Assembly (NCBI GenBank): GCA_018907035.1
Contig: JACCIC010000169.1
Span: forward strand, 310,001-374,000
Direction: 5' to 3'
Length of the DNA stretch: 64,000 nucleotides
Origin: Sycobia sp. Sy_11
Taxonomy: Eukaryota; Arthropoda; Insecta; Hymenoptera; Epichrysomallidae
This document shows, piece by piece, positions 36,353 through 48,200 of the stretch; the stretch's first letter is position 1, and the number at the start of each line of letters is the position of its first letter. The notes beneath the pieces were generated by a model, which was not told where the DNA came from, did not search any database, and worked only from the letters and a program-made list of their open reading frames with translations. Position numbers and translations under genes: made by a program.

Positions 36353-38983
36353 TCAATCCTTACATTTGATAGTGAACTCTTAACATCTATATTCATTTTT
36401 TCAGGAAGGCGTAAATACTCATCACTTGTGTAATCAGTGCTATCAGGTGATTCAGTGGTGCTAGATTTACTTGAACTAGTTTTAGATGGATTGGAAGAAG
36501 GCTCTTTTGAATCTCCTACTTGTTTATAATTGTTTGTACTATCATACTGCCTGGTCTGCTCAAAAATATTATAAATTAATGTGTTACTATGAATTTAAAC
36601 AAATTTATTACTTACTCTATGTATCTCATCACTTATCCTTTCTAAATTTCTTAAAGCTTCAGCATAAGTCATTTTGGCATCAGCAACTGATTTCTCAAGT
36701 ACGCTTACTCTTAATTTTTGTTCCTCCAATGTTTGATTAAAATGTGCTTTCATTTCATAATAAGGCCTAATATAACATAAAATCACGGCTCTAAACTATT
36801 ATAATTTTTAATATAAAATTACTTTTCAAATCTCTACTATAACATAAGACTGAAAAAATCCAAATGTACAGTACAAAATCTATTTATATTATATATTTAA
36901 AAAGAAAAAAATATTACAATCGTGCCAAAAATAGTAATAAATTATGAAACATAATAAAATTGAAAGCAAAACTTTGTGCTAAGAGGTGGAAATTAAAATA
37001 CTATTCTACTTACAACATGAGCAAGTTGTGTCTGAAGGCGATACTGTTTATCAGAAGCAAACTGCGACGTGCACCCATACTGCCAACATGAACACAGTCG
37101 AAAAACATAAATGTTCTCGTATAATACGAGAATAATTAAACTAAAGCTTCAATAAATTAAAAAATACTGTCAAAATTCAACAAATATTATTAAAAATTAA
37201 AAAAATTATAATTGATTATAATAAAGTGATATCAATTTGCACAGATAAAATGCATTATTTCTAAAAATATTTGAAAACTAGTTTGTTGCAAAATACTAAT
37301 GCAAACAGAACATATGTAATAGAAACACACATATATCATGCAAAATTATATACAAGCCTTAAAAAAGGAAATTTTTAACTGATTTTTCAAATACCTAGAT
37401 TTAGCAATGGCACGTTTAAGTTCACGCTGTAGCCTTTGAACATTATGTTCAGCTTTATGATATAAAGCAGTAGTACGACGATGCTCTACTTCACATATTG
37501 CTCGTTCATGTTCAGATTCATTTACTCTAGAGGTAGCATGATTTAACATTTCCTGTAGACAAACCACATTAAATAATTTTTATTATTAATCATTAATAAT
37601 TTTAATAACATACATTACAGAAATTATGTCGTTACCTGCCAAGCATGATCAAAACATCTTCCTTCAGTTCTCAAACCTTCTTCAGCTAAATAAACCATTT
37701 CTTTAGCAGCTGCATGTTGACTATTTGCTCTTTCAAATCTAATAGCAGCTTTTTGCGTTTCTGTTAGAGCCTGTTAATAATTTTTAATTACAATGGATTT
37801 TATCAATTATTTTTCATTTTAAGGTAAATTAAAATTACCTCTTTAGCTTTAAACCTAGCGTCATAATAAGGACGAGATTTTTCTATACAAGCTCCGAGTT
37901 TTTTTGCCAAGGTATCAATTTTGAAGGTGGATTCGCATAATAATTCTCTAAATGTAGCTCTTGCTTCCTGTAATAAAACAATTAAATTTAAAAAAATATA
38001 TAAAATAGTTTATAACAACCAATAAATTTTTTCTAAAATGATGTTCTTAGTTAAAACTAGTATAAGATTGATCTGATTAGATATAATATTATCAAATTGT
38101 CATTTAAATTGTGTTAATATTTTATAAAATTGTTTACTAACATCCAGGTCTACTTCAAGTTTGTTAATATCATCCGTTGCAGTATTCAAACGTTCAAGTT
38201 CAATCTGAAAATAAAATAACTTGTTAAAAATCTATTCTATAAATCAAATATATTAAATGAATTCAACACTGTAAGAAATATAATTTTTTAAAGTGAAATA
38301 GTGTTATGCCTAATAGGAAATAAACATAAACAGATGACAACAGAGTAAATCATTGTTTAAAACATTTCTTTTATTTTTAACAATGATTAAGTAGTATTAC
38401 TGATTGGAATACTATTGTTTATAATAAAAATTATTGCAATCTTTTAAGATTAGAAAAACATGACAAAAGCTTAATATTTAATAAATTTCAACATTAATTT
38501 AGAATATTAAAATATTCTCAATTAATGGTATAGCGAAATATAACCTTACGATAATGGATTTACGATTATAGGAAATTAACCTATTTAAATAAAATATAGG
38601 CCACTTAGACTATAAACCAGAAGCAAGATCTTGAATTGCTACAACTCTAAATTCTCCTCACCTAAGCAATCAGATTAGATGTTCCAAAAAATTTTTATTT
38701 TACATCAATTAAAAAGTTAAAACGCAAAAATCAATAAATAAAAAAAAAACATCTTAATCAACATTTCATAATAAATATAAAAAATATTCGAAGACAAAGA
38801 ATTTTATAGAGAGAAAATAATTAGATTAATTGGAGCCCGCGTTGAGGGTGTAAAAGGGAGAGAGAGAAGAAGCTCGGACCTTTCAAGTTGATATTATACC
38901 TGAACCCTAGGATCTACAGCATCGTCAAGGCAGTCGACGTCCTGGGCAGGAACGGCAATCTCATTTTGCGACCGGCCGCTCAT
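35011..38983 (-). CDS. SH3BP5 / parcas homologue (Rab11 GEF family), ten exons, 646 aa
   Basis: CDS complement(35011-35146, 35232-35511, 35582-36194, 36364-36555, 36616-36766, 37395-37552, 37636-37770, 37839-37967, 38142-38204, 38900-38983). Every intron is GT-AG and phases agree over 1941 nt. The start is MSGRSQNEIAVP, and DPRVQIELERLNTATDDIN (24-42) matches the SH3BP5 signature DPRIQIELENLNQSTDDIN. The coiled-coil core runs to about residue 240 with EMLNHATSRV, ELKRAIAKSRPYYEMKA and ALRNLERISDEIH, all close to the vertebrate protein. The remaining 400 residues are a Ser/Lys/Glu-rich tail without a domain I recognise, longer than in human SH3BP5 (455 aa). Family members (C. elegans REI-1, SH3BP5) are guanine-nucleotide exchange factors for Rab11 in recycling endosomes; Drosophila parcas binds the Btk29A kinase. 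The gene looks intact. Confidence 0.95.
36264..36351. repeat. (AT)n(GT)n microsatellite filling an SH3BP5-like intron
   Basis: About 88 bp of AT then GT units inside the 169-bp intron 36195-36363. In the transcript this is an (AC)n then (AT)n tract starting about 12 nt after the splice donor. Confidence 0.95.
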
Positions 38984-39680
38984 TCTGCCAGGACAGCAGC
39001 AATATTACGTGCGACCAGTCGACGGACTGGACTCAATATTTCATCCCCGCAACCCCCTCCGATCAAGCATGCCTATGCAAGTGACCCTTTTCCACTTTCG
39101 TACAATAGCACCTGTGCAATTTGCATCGTCTGCTGCGATTCATGTCAAGTTCTTACTCTATAGTCAGGTAGCCATATTGCTCCCCCACTGTATTCTCATG
39201 AAATGCGTGTATTCTGTGTTCGTCTCACCCCTGTCATTAACTCAATGTTGATTAACATTAACAATAGATAACACCAGTCATATATACATGTTATATTTTT
39301 GTCCTCTTTGCTTATATTTTATTTATGATTTACTATATATACTGCAATATTTAGGACGTCTTTATTATCTGGTTTAACACTCACTCAACTGATCACACTT
39401 AGCATTTAGGACAAACTTATCAGATATGCAACAGCACATGCATATTATCTGCATTTCGTTTGTCTATAAGTAGTGCTGACGCCTTAGTGACGCTGACTGT
39501 GTGGCTATACAGACTGGGCTATCTGGCTATATTGGCTATATAGAAGCTGCAATACTGCTGTCTGCTGCTGGATAGCAGGATAGCTACTGGCTGGGGTGCT
39601 GGTAAAGTGACGTATCGCAATAGTGACAGTCAAACCACCTCAAAGTTCGCATCTATTATTTATTCTTATTTAACTTGCTC
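38984..39680 (-). promoter_or_regulatory. Candidate 5' UTR / promoter region of the SH3BP5-like gene
   Basis: This region, upstream of the start codon on the minus strand, is less AT-rich than its surroundings. It contains TGACG-type half sites (e.g. GTGACGTA at about 39608 and paired TGACGCC / TGACGCT near 39478-39495) and a cluster of GGCTAT units at 39512-39542. No transcription start can be fixed by eye. Confidence 0.35.
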
Positions 39681-42600
39681 TAAATGATTAGGTATTGTTG
39701 TAATGCTGCTTTGAATCGTACCAACTTTCGTTAGTTATACACAGAGAGATTTTATTTATCAGTAATTATTTTGATTAAACTAGTTAAATAAAAAATTATA
39801 ATAAATTTTAGGGCAATTAAATATAAATAAAAATTTTATTTATTTTAGGGGATTTAGATCTAATTTTAACAATGGAACGCATCACTACACAATGCTTGCA
39901 ATAATCTAGAGCTAAAAAGATTGTGTATAACAAAATAATAGAGAAAATAAAGTGTGGTATACATTAAAACAATAACAGCATAAAATAGCGTAAAAAATAA
40001 AACATATAAAAAAAATAAAAATCAAAAATCAAAACATATTTATACAATAAAACTAATATAACCAACTAAAAATTACATTAAAATGACTTATAAGAATAAA
40101 GAAATAAAATTAAGCAGTAAATCAATAATAAGCTAGATAATTATAGAGGGAAGTGAGCATGTAATAAAATAACGATATTACTTTGATGGATACAGAGAAA
40201 ACTTATTTATTTACTACTTTACGTATGCGAGGTATTTAAAATATTATTAAGACAATATGCAAACTGTACGGAAGATTATTACCCGTATTATCTAAACTAG
40301 AAAAGTATAAGGATATTAATATAGCATGAGCGTTAAATTAGAAAATTTCGAAATGAATTTTTTTTGTTTTTTAAATACAGTTAGTTTAAAAAAGAAACAT
40401 ATATACTACATGTGTGATGTATTTGTTTCAAATTGAGCAAGGTAATTCTGATTTATCATCAAAATGAACTCTGTAAAATTGTAAGATCAGCATTATTTTT
40501 AATAATAAACACTATTATTAAAAATATTGGATTTGAAGAAAGAATAATATAATATGTCAAATATAACGTCTGAATGAATTATTTATATCCACAATTGTGT
40601 AGTTTCTTTAGAATATTGAAATTCAGCTTAATTTAAATGGCGCATAATGGATTTAATTTTTGAAAATTCCTCATGATTCGTAATTTGAATACTAATGATA
40701 AGTACAAAAAGTGCCATGCTTTGAAAACAATAGGGCATTAGATACTAATCTTATTTTTGGAGATATTAATTAAATCGAACTTATACCTCGCTCAGTTTGA
40801 ACCAAATCCATCACACATGTGTGTCAGGGACAGCAGAGCATTGCTAGTAAGTAGTATGGTATCTGATATCGACAGACATCCTTTTATAGGTTTGTATTAC
40901 GATGCATTATGCTGACATGTTTTAACCCTAGTTTCGAAACGAATAAGTGCATAACATGTTTGCGTATAAATTTAGCAAAAATTTTATTTAGAGATCGAAA
41001 AAAATTTTCACAAAATAATCGAACAGAAACAATTTTACAAATAACATATATATGGCAATGATCTTTGATTTTTGCTAATAATTCTGTTTTTTTAAATAAA
41101 ATAAAGCGTCAATGAAGAGAGTAAATCAATTTATAATAACCTTAGAGTCATTCTAAATGATTTTTATATTCTGAGCATTAATTTTAATATTATTCTCAGG
41201 AAACTGGATTGCGGATCCCGATATTGAATAAATCATCGTTAATAAAGCTTTAATAATAATTTTTGTAACATTAATAAGACTATCTACTATGTTTATTAAA
41301 ATTATGAAATCCTTTATTCCAAAGGATATATACAGTGATTTAGGCCAAGTACTTGATAAAAATAGAAAAATATAAAAGTACAAGGGTACTAGCTTGAAAC
41401 ACACCAGCGGAACTGTCGAGAGAAAGCAAAGGTTATATTTCGGATAAAGTTAAAACTTGAAATCTATAGGTATCAAGAGAGAGTTTATCTAAACACAAAA
41501 CTAACACGAACAGATGCTGATGACGAATTTTGTACAAATGGAGAGAGGTAACTTGAATTACCTGTAAATTAGACCTTATAAAATTTTATGATCTAATGCT
41601 GCTTCTTTTTCCTAATATGGTACTTTATTACCTAAAATGAGTCATTTAATTGATGGATATATTGTGCAGTTAGATGAATTTTTTAAAGAAAATCTCTACC
41701 TTTGCGCGAGATTCGAGGAAGGCATAACATTTCAAGCAAAAACATCTAATAAAAAATGACAGTTACGCCAATTGTAAACAGTTGGAATTATTTTCCAAAC
41801 TTTCGATTGACAATAACAAAAAAAATTACACTTTTTGGACATAGGTTGATTATAGAATGTTTTTACTTAAAATTTCATTCTTTCTTAGTATACCGCAATA
41901 AACATGAATATTCTCATTAAAAATAATCCTTTGACTATTTTAATTAGAAAGAAGTACTTATTTTAAATACGAAGAATCATAGCTAGGGAAAAGAATAACG
42001 TTAGGTCCTAAAACTGTACAGAGCTTATTTTGGAAATAATCGCAAAGCTGGCTTACTTAATTTAAACCAAATCCGTCACCCATAACTGATAGTCTCTCAC
42101 TTATCGTTATAATACCGAGAGTCTCTTCTTAGTATTTTTAATTTCGAGACATACGGGTATAAGAAGGATATTAAGTATAATAATGTACTGAATTAGCATC
42201 TCGCTAACATTAGCTTTAATGTATTTAGCAAAAAACTATATTTGACTATACTATGATTTTCATTCAAATTTTACTAGACTGAATATAAACATAATACTGT
42301 AAAGAATCGCAAAATTCATTATTATGGTGAAAGTCGTAAAAAATCGTAAAATGATTCATCTTAAAATCCTTTTTTTGGTTTTATATAAAACGTGTTTAAT
42401 TAAAGAATAATAATTATCCCTCGAAGCTTGAATGTAGTATAAAAAAAATCGTATTGTTATGTAAAACTTTTATTTGAAGATAAAATAAATAATTACGCTC
42501 GACATGTTACAGAATTTTACAGATAAAATTCATGCAATAACAAAGATACAGTTATTTTATTATCAATTTACGTGGAAATTGACTTCTCTTTTGTTTTATT

Positions 42601-44052
42601 CTAAGGATTTCTAATTGTTTTATTCTAAGCATAACCAAAATTTTCACTTATTTTTATTTAAAACCCGTTATATTCTAAATCAGCTAGTCTCAATAAAGAA
42701 GTAAAAGAAGCCAATTTTTGTCTTTATGAAATATCTTTATTTATCATTGTTTTCCAACCACTCACTATTAACCAATTATTCTCCCGATCTTTTTTTTAAA
42801 AAAATATCGCTAGTAGATTCCTAAATTCGAGTTTCCTATTTGAACTGTATATCGAAAGCAATAGTTCATGAAGTGTCTAAATGTATAATTCTGATTAATT
42901 TTGATCTAGAACTTAGAAATATATGAGAGACCCTGGTTAATCTTACATCCATATAGGATTCGGCCGCTGCTGGGATTTAAATAATTTTGAGATTCGAATC
43001 TTCTGAACTTAGGAACTCCTAAAATTCATCGCTTTTAAACACTTGAAACTCCGAATCCAATGGACAGTCATATAGTTATAGAAACTGTGATATCAAATAT
43101 TTTATATTTAAATTTAGTATAATGTTAAATTAACTTAAAGTACCATAATACATAGTATATTTGTATAAAAAAGTGAGCATTATTAAACATAAAAAAACGC
43201 TATAATTATTGTATGTTTTATTTATTTTATGATATTAAAGAAATTTTGAGAGAAAATGAATTAAACAGTCGATACCTTAATATATAATGAAGTTATAAAA
43301 ATTATCTTACAAAACTGTTTAAATATATTTTAAAAGTTATTCTTATTGTTTAATCTATTTTTACTTAATTTTAATTTCTTTTCGAAACGCTTAAAGTAAA
43401 TAATCTCCATCGAATGTCACTCTTACGCTACATCGTAACTTTAGAAAGTTTTATTTTCCAGGTTAGCCAATGATTTCTTCGCTTAATCGCAAGAATCGTT
43501 GAATCGATTTAGGAGTTGCTGAGATATATAATCTTAAGTCTATGCGAATGAGAGATACTTTTCGTTATATTTGGATAAAGGTGCATTTCTTCCTCGTCCA
43601 TTGAAATAATTGTCGTTCAATTACATAAGTTTAGAACAGATATTTAAGATACTGGTTTATAACTTCATTTATATAATGATAATGATATATAAGATACTGA
43701 TTACTGTTTGTTTAACTTATCTATTTTATTATAAGTATTTAAAATTTTATTCAATTAGTTGAAGTAAAAAGAGTTTCAGGGATTCAATTGTGTATTTTAC
43801 TGCATCGATATATTTGAATGGGTATATAATAGAAACCGTTCAAAGCGTTGTATAAGGACTTTGCATTATGTCCTGTGAAGGGGTAAAATCAAAGTTTAAA
43901 TACGCCATTAAAAAAGTATAACGTTTTATCCTCTTAAACAATCGAGTTTAGTTAAGTTTCGAAAATACTGCTTTGCCTATATTATAAATTATATATTACA
44001 GTGGATCCTAGATTATAGCCTTGTCAATTAGTGACTCGTATATTTCAATAGC
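39681..44052. other. AT-rich intergenic DNA
   Basis: No coding sequence recognised. Two weakly similar blocks in the same orientation occur near 40780-40990 and 42060-42240 (ACCAAATCCATCAC / ACCAAATCCGTCAC and a later ATTTAGCAAAAA), possibly decayed copies of one repeat. Confidence 0.55.
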
Positions 44053-44250
44053 ATATTTCTTATCGAGTACGTTAAGGCTCTATTTACGAAACGAGAGGTT
44101 TAACCGAGCAAGCGCAGCCGAGGTCTGTAACGAGTTTTGCGCAAAGAAGTCCGATGTGTACGTACTAGGACTATAAGGACTGTATAATTTTTCTCTTCAG
44201 AACCGGAAAGAAGCTGCGAGGGTGCGATTTGTAAGTTACAGGGAGGTATA
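44053..44250 (+). repeat. Dispersed structured repeat, copy 3 of 3 (most diverged)
   Basis: Shares the ATTTCTTATCGAGTA start, the TATTTACGAAACGAGAGGTTT block, a GCGCAGCCGAGG core, CAGAACCGGAA and the GGTGCGATTTGTAAGTTA end with the copies at 67 and 23806. The distal inverted pair is degraded here. Confidence 0.65.
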
Positions 44251-44397
44251 GGAATTTATGCCAAGTATGCAAAAAAAAAAATATATATATTTATATTTTT
44301 CTCCATAAAATTCTTATACTGAAACAGTAGTGCACCAAAAGGGAGCTCGTCGCAAGTATAATGTCTATTATATGAGATGCTTATATAGCTGAGTGAT

Positions 44398-44442
44398 TTG
44401 GATGTCGGAGCGATAAAACTAGTCCCTTTCCCCTCTGTCTTA

Positions 44443-44483
<41 letters not shown>

Positions 44484-45122
44484 CGGTGAATTGCAGCGGC
44501 TGCACCGGTCGTCCGTAAGCCGGTATACACATGCACGTATATCTACGTATACGAACCAGGCGAACCGGGGGGGCCACATCGGCCGCTCTCACCTCTCGCT
44601 CGCGCAACGGCGACGGCGACGGCGACGACGAGGACGCGACAAAGCTACTCGATGCGGTGCAGGCCTAGCCAGTCACCGCGGCAGCCCCGCCGCAGTCTCG
44701 GCTCACATCACTGCCCCGTGTCTGTGCTCCTGACATATATATATATATAGGTCTTTTATACACCAGTGCACATACGCGTATATACAACAATAAAGGGTGC
44801 GTCAGGATCTTTCGAGTCTTCGCTTATAAATATAGAAGAAAATTCCGTAGACACGGCGGCTTTGTGCCTTAACGCCTTCTCGAGATCGATATTTTTTGAT
44901 ACTCGTAAGGAGGCCGGCGCGCGAGTTTGCGGGGGGCGTTTGATCGATGTTGCAGGAGTGATCTCGGCGCGGCGGCGGGAATCGTATACGAATATCCGGA
45001 TATATATCTATATATAGTCTTCGATTGAACTCTGGTCTGGGGTGTGCACGCTCGGAGCCCGATCAGGGAGTGCCGACTCCACCGGTGAAGGAAGCCAAGT
45101 GAGCGCCATTTATTAGGTGACG
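44398..45122 (+). promoter_or_regulatory. CpG-rich probable promoter / 5' non-coding exon with splice donor
   Basis: A GC- and CpG-rich island in AT-rich DNA: a (CT)n tract, a GGCGAC repeat run near 44606-44630, and a GC-rich stretch to 45122, where GACG|GTGAGT makes a strong splice-donor match. No conserved protein is encoded. I infer a 5' UTR exon of a gene whose coding exons lie downstream, possibly beyond this window. Strand follows the donor orientation. Confidence 0.4.
44447..44479. repeat. (CT)n microsatellite
   Basis: CT dinucleotide run at the start of the CpG-rich patch. CT/GA runs are common near insect promoters. Confidence 0.9.
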
Positions 45123-45160
45123 GTGAGTTCCAGTGTTGCTTTTATATATTTACTATCACT

Positions 45161-45161
<1 letters not shown>

Positions 45162-45222
<61 letters not shown>

Positions 45223-45275
45223 GTATGTATGTATGTACGTATGTATCTATGTATGTATGTATGTATGTATATGTA
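45162..45275. repeat. (AT)n(ATGT)n compound microsatellite
   Basis: AT repeats of about 58 bp followed by ATGT units with point changes, beginning about 40 bp after the candidate splice donor at 45123. Confidence 0.9.
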
Positions 45276-45572
45276 AAGCGATAAAATGATGAAAGTTCAT
45301 CGAATTTTGTTATTTATGTCGCGAAGCCATTACCCGACTTACTCTTCGGCTTACTCACGGACTTACCATAAGAATCCTTCTGGAAAAATTCTCCATACAC
45401 TAATGTTCTAAGTATAGAAATATAACAATTGAAATGATTTTAACACGCATCTTACGGCCTTTGCATTCGTATGTATATATATATATATAGGAATAAAATT
45501 ATCCGCTCGAAGGGGTATAGAGTGTATAGCAATCTATACGCAATTATAGAACAGCTAATGAGTGGATTTCTG

Positions 45573-45630
<58 letters not shown>

Positions 45631-45645
45631 TATACATATATACAC
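45573..45645. repeat. (AT)n microsatellite
   Basis: AT run ending in ACATAT units. Confidence 0.9.
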
Positions 45646-46489
45646 AGGCGAGCTGTCAAAACGCAATCGCCATCTTCGCATTAAACGCTAGCACGGGGCT
45701 TCAATCCGGCCCTGACCCTCTCGGTCGCTATCTCTTGACGGCCGGTCTAAGTGTGCCTCTATCTATATATTTACGTACTTTCTATTTCGATTTTTTCACG
45801 TGTTCTTGGCCTCGGAGAACGACTCCTGTCATTCTTTTCCGTTATATTCTCACCTCGAGTCTATACCGATAGTTGATCTTCTTCTTTCCCGAGTTAGGTA
45901 TCTCTCTAGTGTGGTACATCGAGAAATTGATTGATTCATTGTTAGTCCTATAATTAATGTAACGGTTTTTGACGATACAGCAATTGGGCTTCAAATGAGT
46001 GTTTTAATTGTAACCTAAAGTCAAACTAAATAATTATTTGATATTCGTTTTCCTTTATATATATATATAGTTATTTTAGAAAATTCAATATTCAAAATGT
46101 TGAATATAAGAAGGTTCTAAATTTGAAAAATATACTTTAAACAGTCTTAAAACTTTTGCCACAAAAACAAGCGATCTAGAATAAATTTTTTATGATAAAA
46201 AATGTAATATAAAACTGAAACCAAAGTTTATTATATATAAATAATGTAATAACAGAATTAATTTATTCATCCGAGATTAACGCGCCAATAATTTAATATT
46301 TTCAAGTAAATTGAAAGAAAATTTTGAAATAAAATAATCTTATGTACAAAAATAAACTTAATGTTTAATAAAACAATTTCTCCTTTTGCACTTTCATAGA
46401 GAAAGCTAAATCGTACGAATATGATTTCTAACATTTTTTGTATTAATTGACTTAAGATAGATTTTCCAGAATAAAATACACTTGCTAAT

Positions 46490-46547
<58 letters not shown>

Positions 46548-47619
46548 TCGTTGAAATAAAAATGTATAATTTTAAATGAATATTAACCAGTATAGGTGGA
46601 GTGAAAGTGAAATTATTTTGTTTCAAACATTGTATTTGAACGTCTTCTTACATTGTAACATATCAGCTTGACCTAATTAGAATTAAATATCTGAATAAAA
46701 ATATAATGCAAATTTTTTTCATGTGCAGTATTATGTATATAATATAATATTTATTTATATATTGTATAGGATCGATTTTTTTTAACTAACTGTCAAAATT
46801 TTCAACGATTTTACAGTCCTATTGGGATGACCGTCAGACTATCCTTGTTCATAATCGTCATTCTAATAGAACCGTAAGACCGACAAAATGATTTGATAGA
46901 TTTTTTAAAAAACAATCGAAATAAGTACTTTTAATTTTTATATTTAAAGCTCTATTTGGGTGGGCTAAAATGTTTTATTTTAGAGTGAATTATTGATAAT
47001 ACAGGAGCATTAAGGATACTTGGTTCAAAATAAATAAAAATAAATTTTAAACTATTATATTTAATTAAAATTCACTTTTGTCTTTAGATGCAAGTATTCA
47101 AATAATTTTCCTCGACATATTGATAATAAATTTTAAGTTACATCATTTTGTCGACAATATAAATTAAATACAAAAAGGGTTTGGGGTAGGGAGTATACCG
47201 ATTTCATTATTGGAATTTTATTTCAGTCCCTGAGGAAGAGTCGAAGCGGCTTGGAACGTTGGACTCAATTTAATGTAATACGGATAGATAAGTTGATCGA
47301 GGGGACAGTCAGATCGTGCTTTGTAAACCAATATTTTTTTCAGGGTAGTTGTAGCCATAACAATTTTATATTTCAGATTCTACGGGGTGATGGTAAACGA
47401 GAACAGTCTAACTGTCGTTCTATAATAAGATGGTAGATCGATGAAAAGATTTGATAATTTATTGTATAAAAAATAATAAAGTTAAGTATAAAATCAAATT
47501 GTATTACAAAATTCAGCTTTCCACAAAATGCAAAATGGATTTTCTCTTTTTTTACAAGTAAAATGTACAACAATTCTAACATTTCATATAATCGGCAAGA
47601 ATAATCATTAACGATGCAA
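45646..47619. other. Mostly AT-rich, no gene recognised
   Basis: No conserved coding sequence apart from the repeat at 46491-46547. At 47226 a TTTCAG precedes a GC-richer 60-bp block (CCTGAGGAAGAGTCGAAGCG onwards) that could be an exon or an element end; see findings. Confidence 0.5.
46491..46547. repeat. (AT)n microsatellite
   Basis: AT dinucleotide run, intergenic or intronic. Confidence 0.9.
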
Positions 47620-47749
47620 TGCAAGTACATTTTCAAACGAATTTCCTGAAAACAGCGTGCAATATATCAATCTATTTCCGTATACAAATCCGAAGTTACG
47701 AAAGCATTCAACGCGCACGCCGGAGTAAGAGCTATAAGTCCAGTAAAAA

Positions 47750-48200
47750 GACTACGTATATATATAATGGCGACTCGGCGGGACATTTTATTTTTTTTCG
47801 ATCGCGCGTCTTTCGCGCATTAAATAAAATATTGCGGTGTACTGTTATTATGGGGAAAAAAACGGCGGCCCTTGTCGCGCGCGATGGTGCGCGCCCGCAC
47901 CGCCGATAAAAGTTACAACTGACGCGCGGGGAGTCGGGCACGCGCGCGCGATTGCGAAAACGAGCTCACTGCAGCTCTTGTATACCGATGAAAATTTTTT
48001 CCCGGCATTCGCTCATAGCGTCGAGAGAGCCGCGAACCAAACTCCTGCGATTGCGTTTTTTCTTCATTTCTTCTCCTTCTTTTTTTCCCATTTTTTTTGC
48101 CTCCCACAGTCCTTATAGGCCTTTAAGCGCATGGAATGAATGCGGGGCTAGCCGTCACGTGACTTTATTTTCTCTTTTATCTGGCCGGGCTTGTAAATTT
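47750..48200. promoter_or_regulatory. CpG-rich patch, possible promoter
   Basis: Dense CpG with several CGCG runs (47800-47960) in otherwise AT-rich DNA, with no conserved protein in any frame. By analogy with the other CpG-rich patches it may mark a transcription start; orientation is unknown. Confidence 0.3.

Noticed and set aside
40780..42240. Pair of weakly similar direct repeats
   Set aside because: Similarity is limited to short AT-rich stretches and could be chance; noted in the intergenic entry only.
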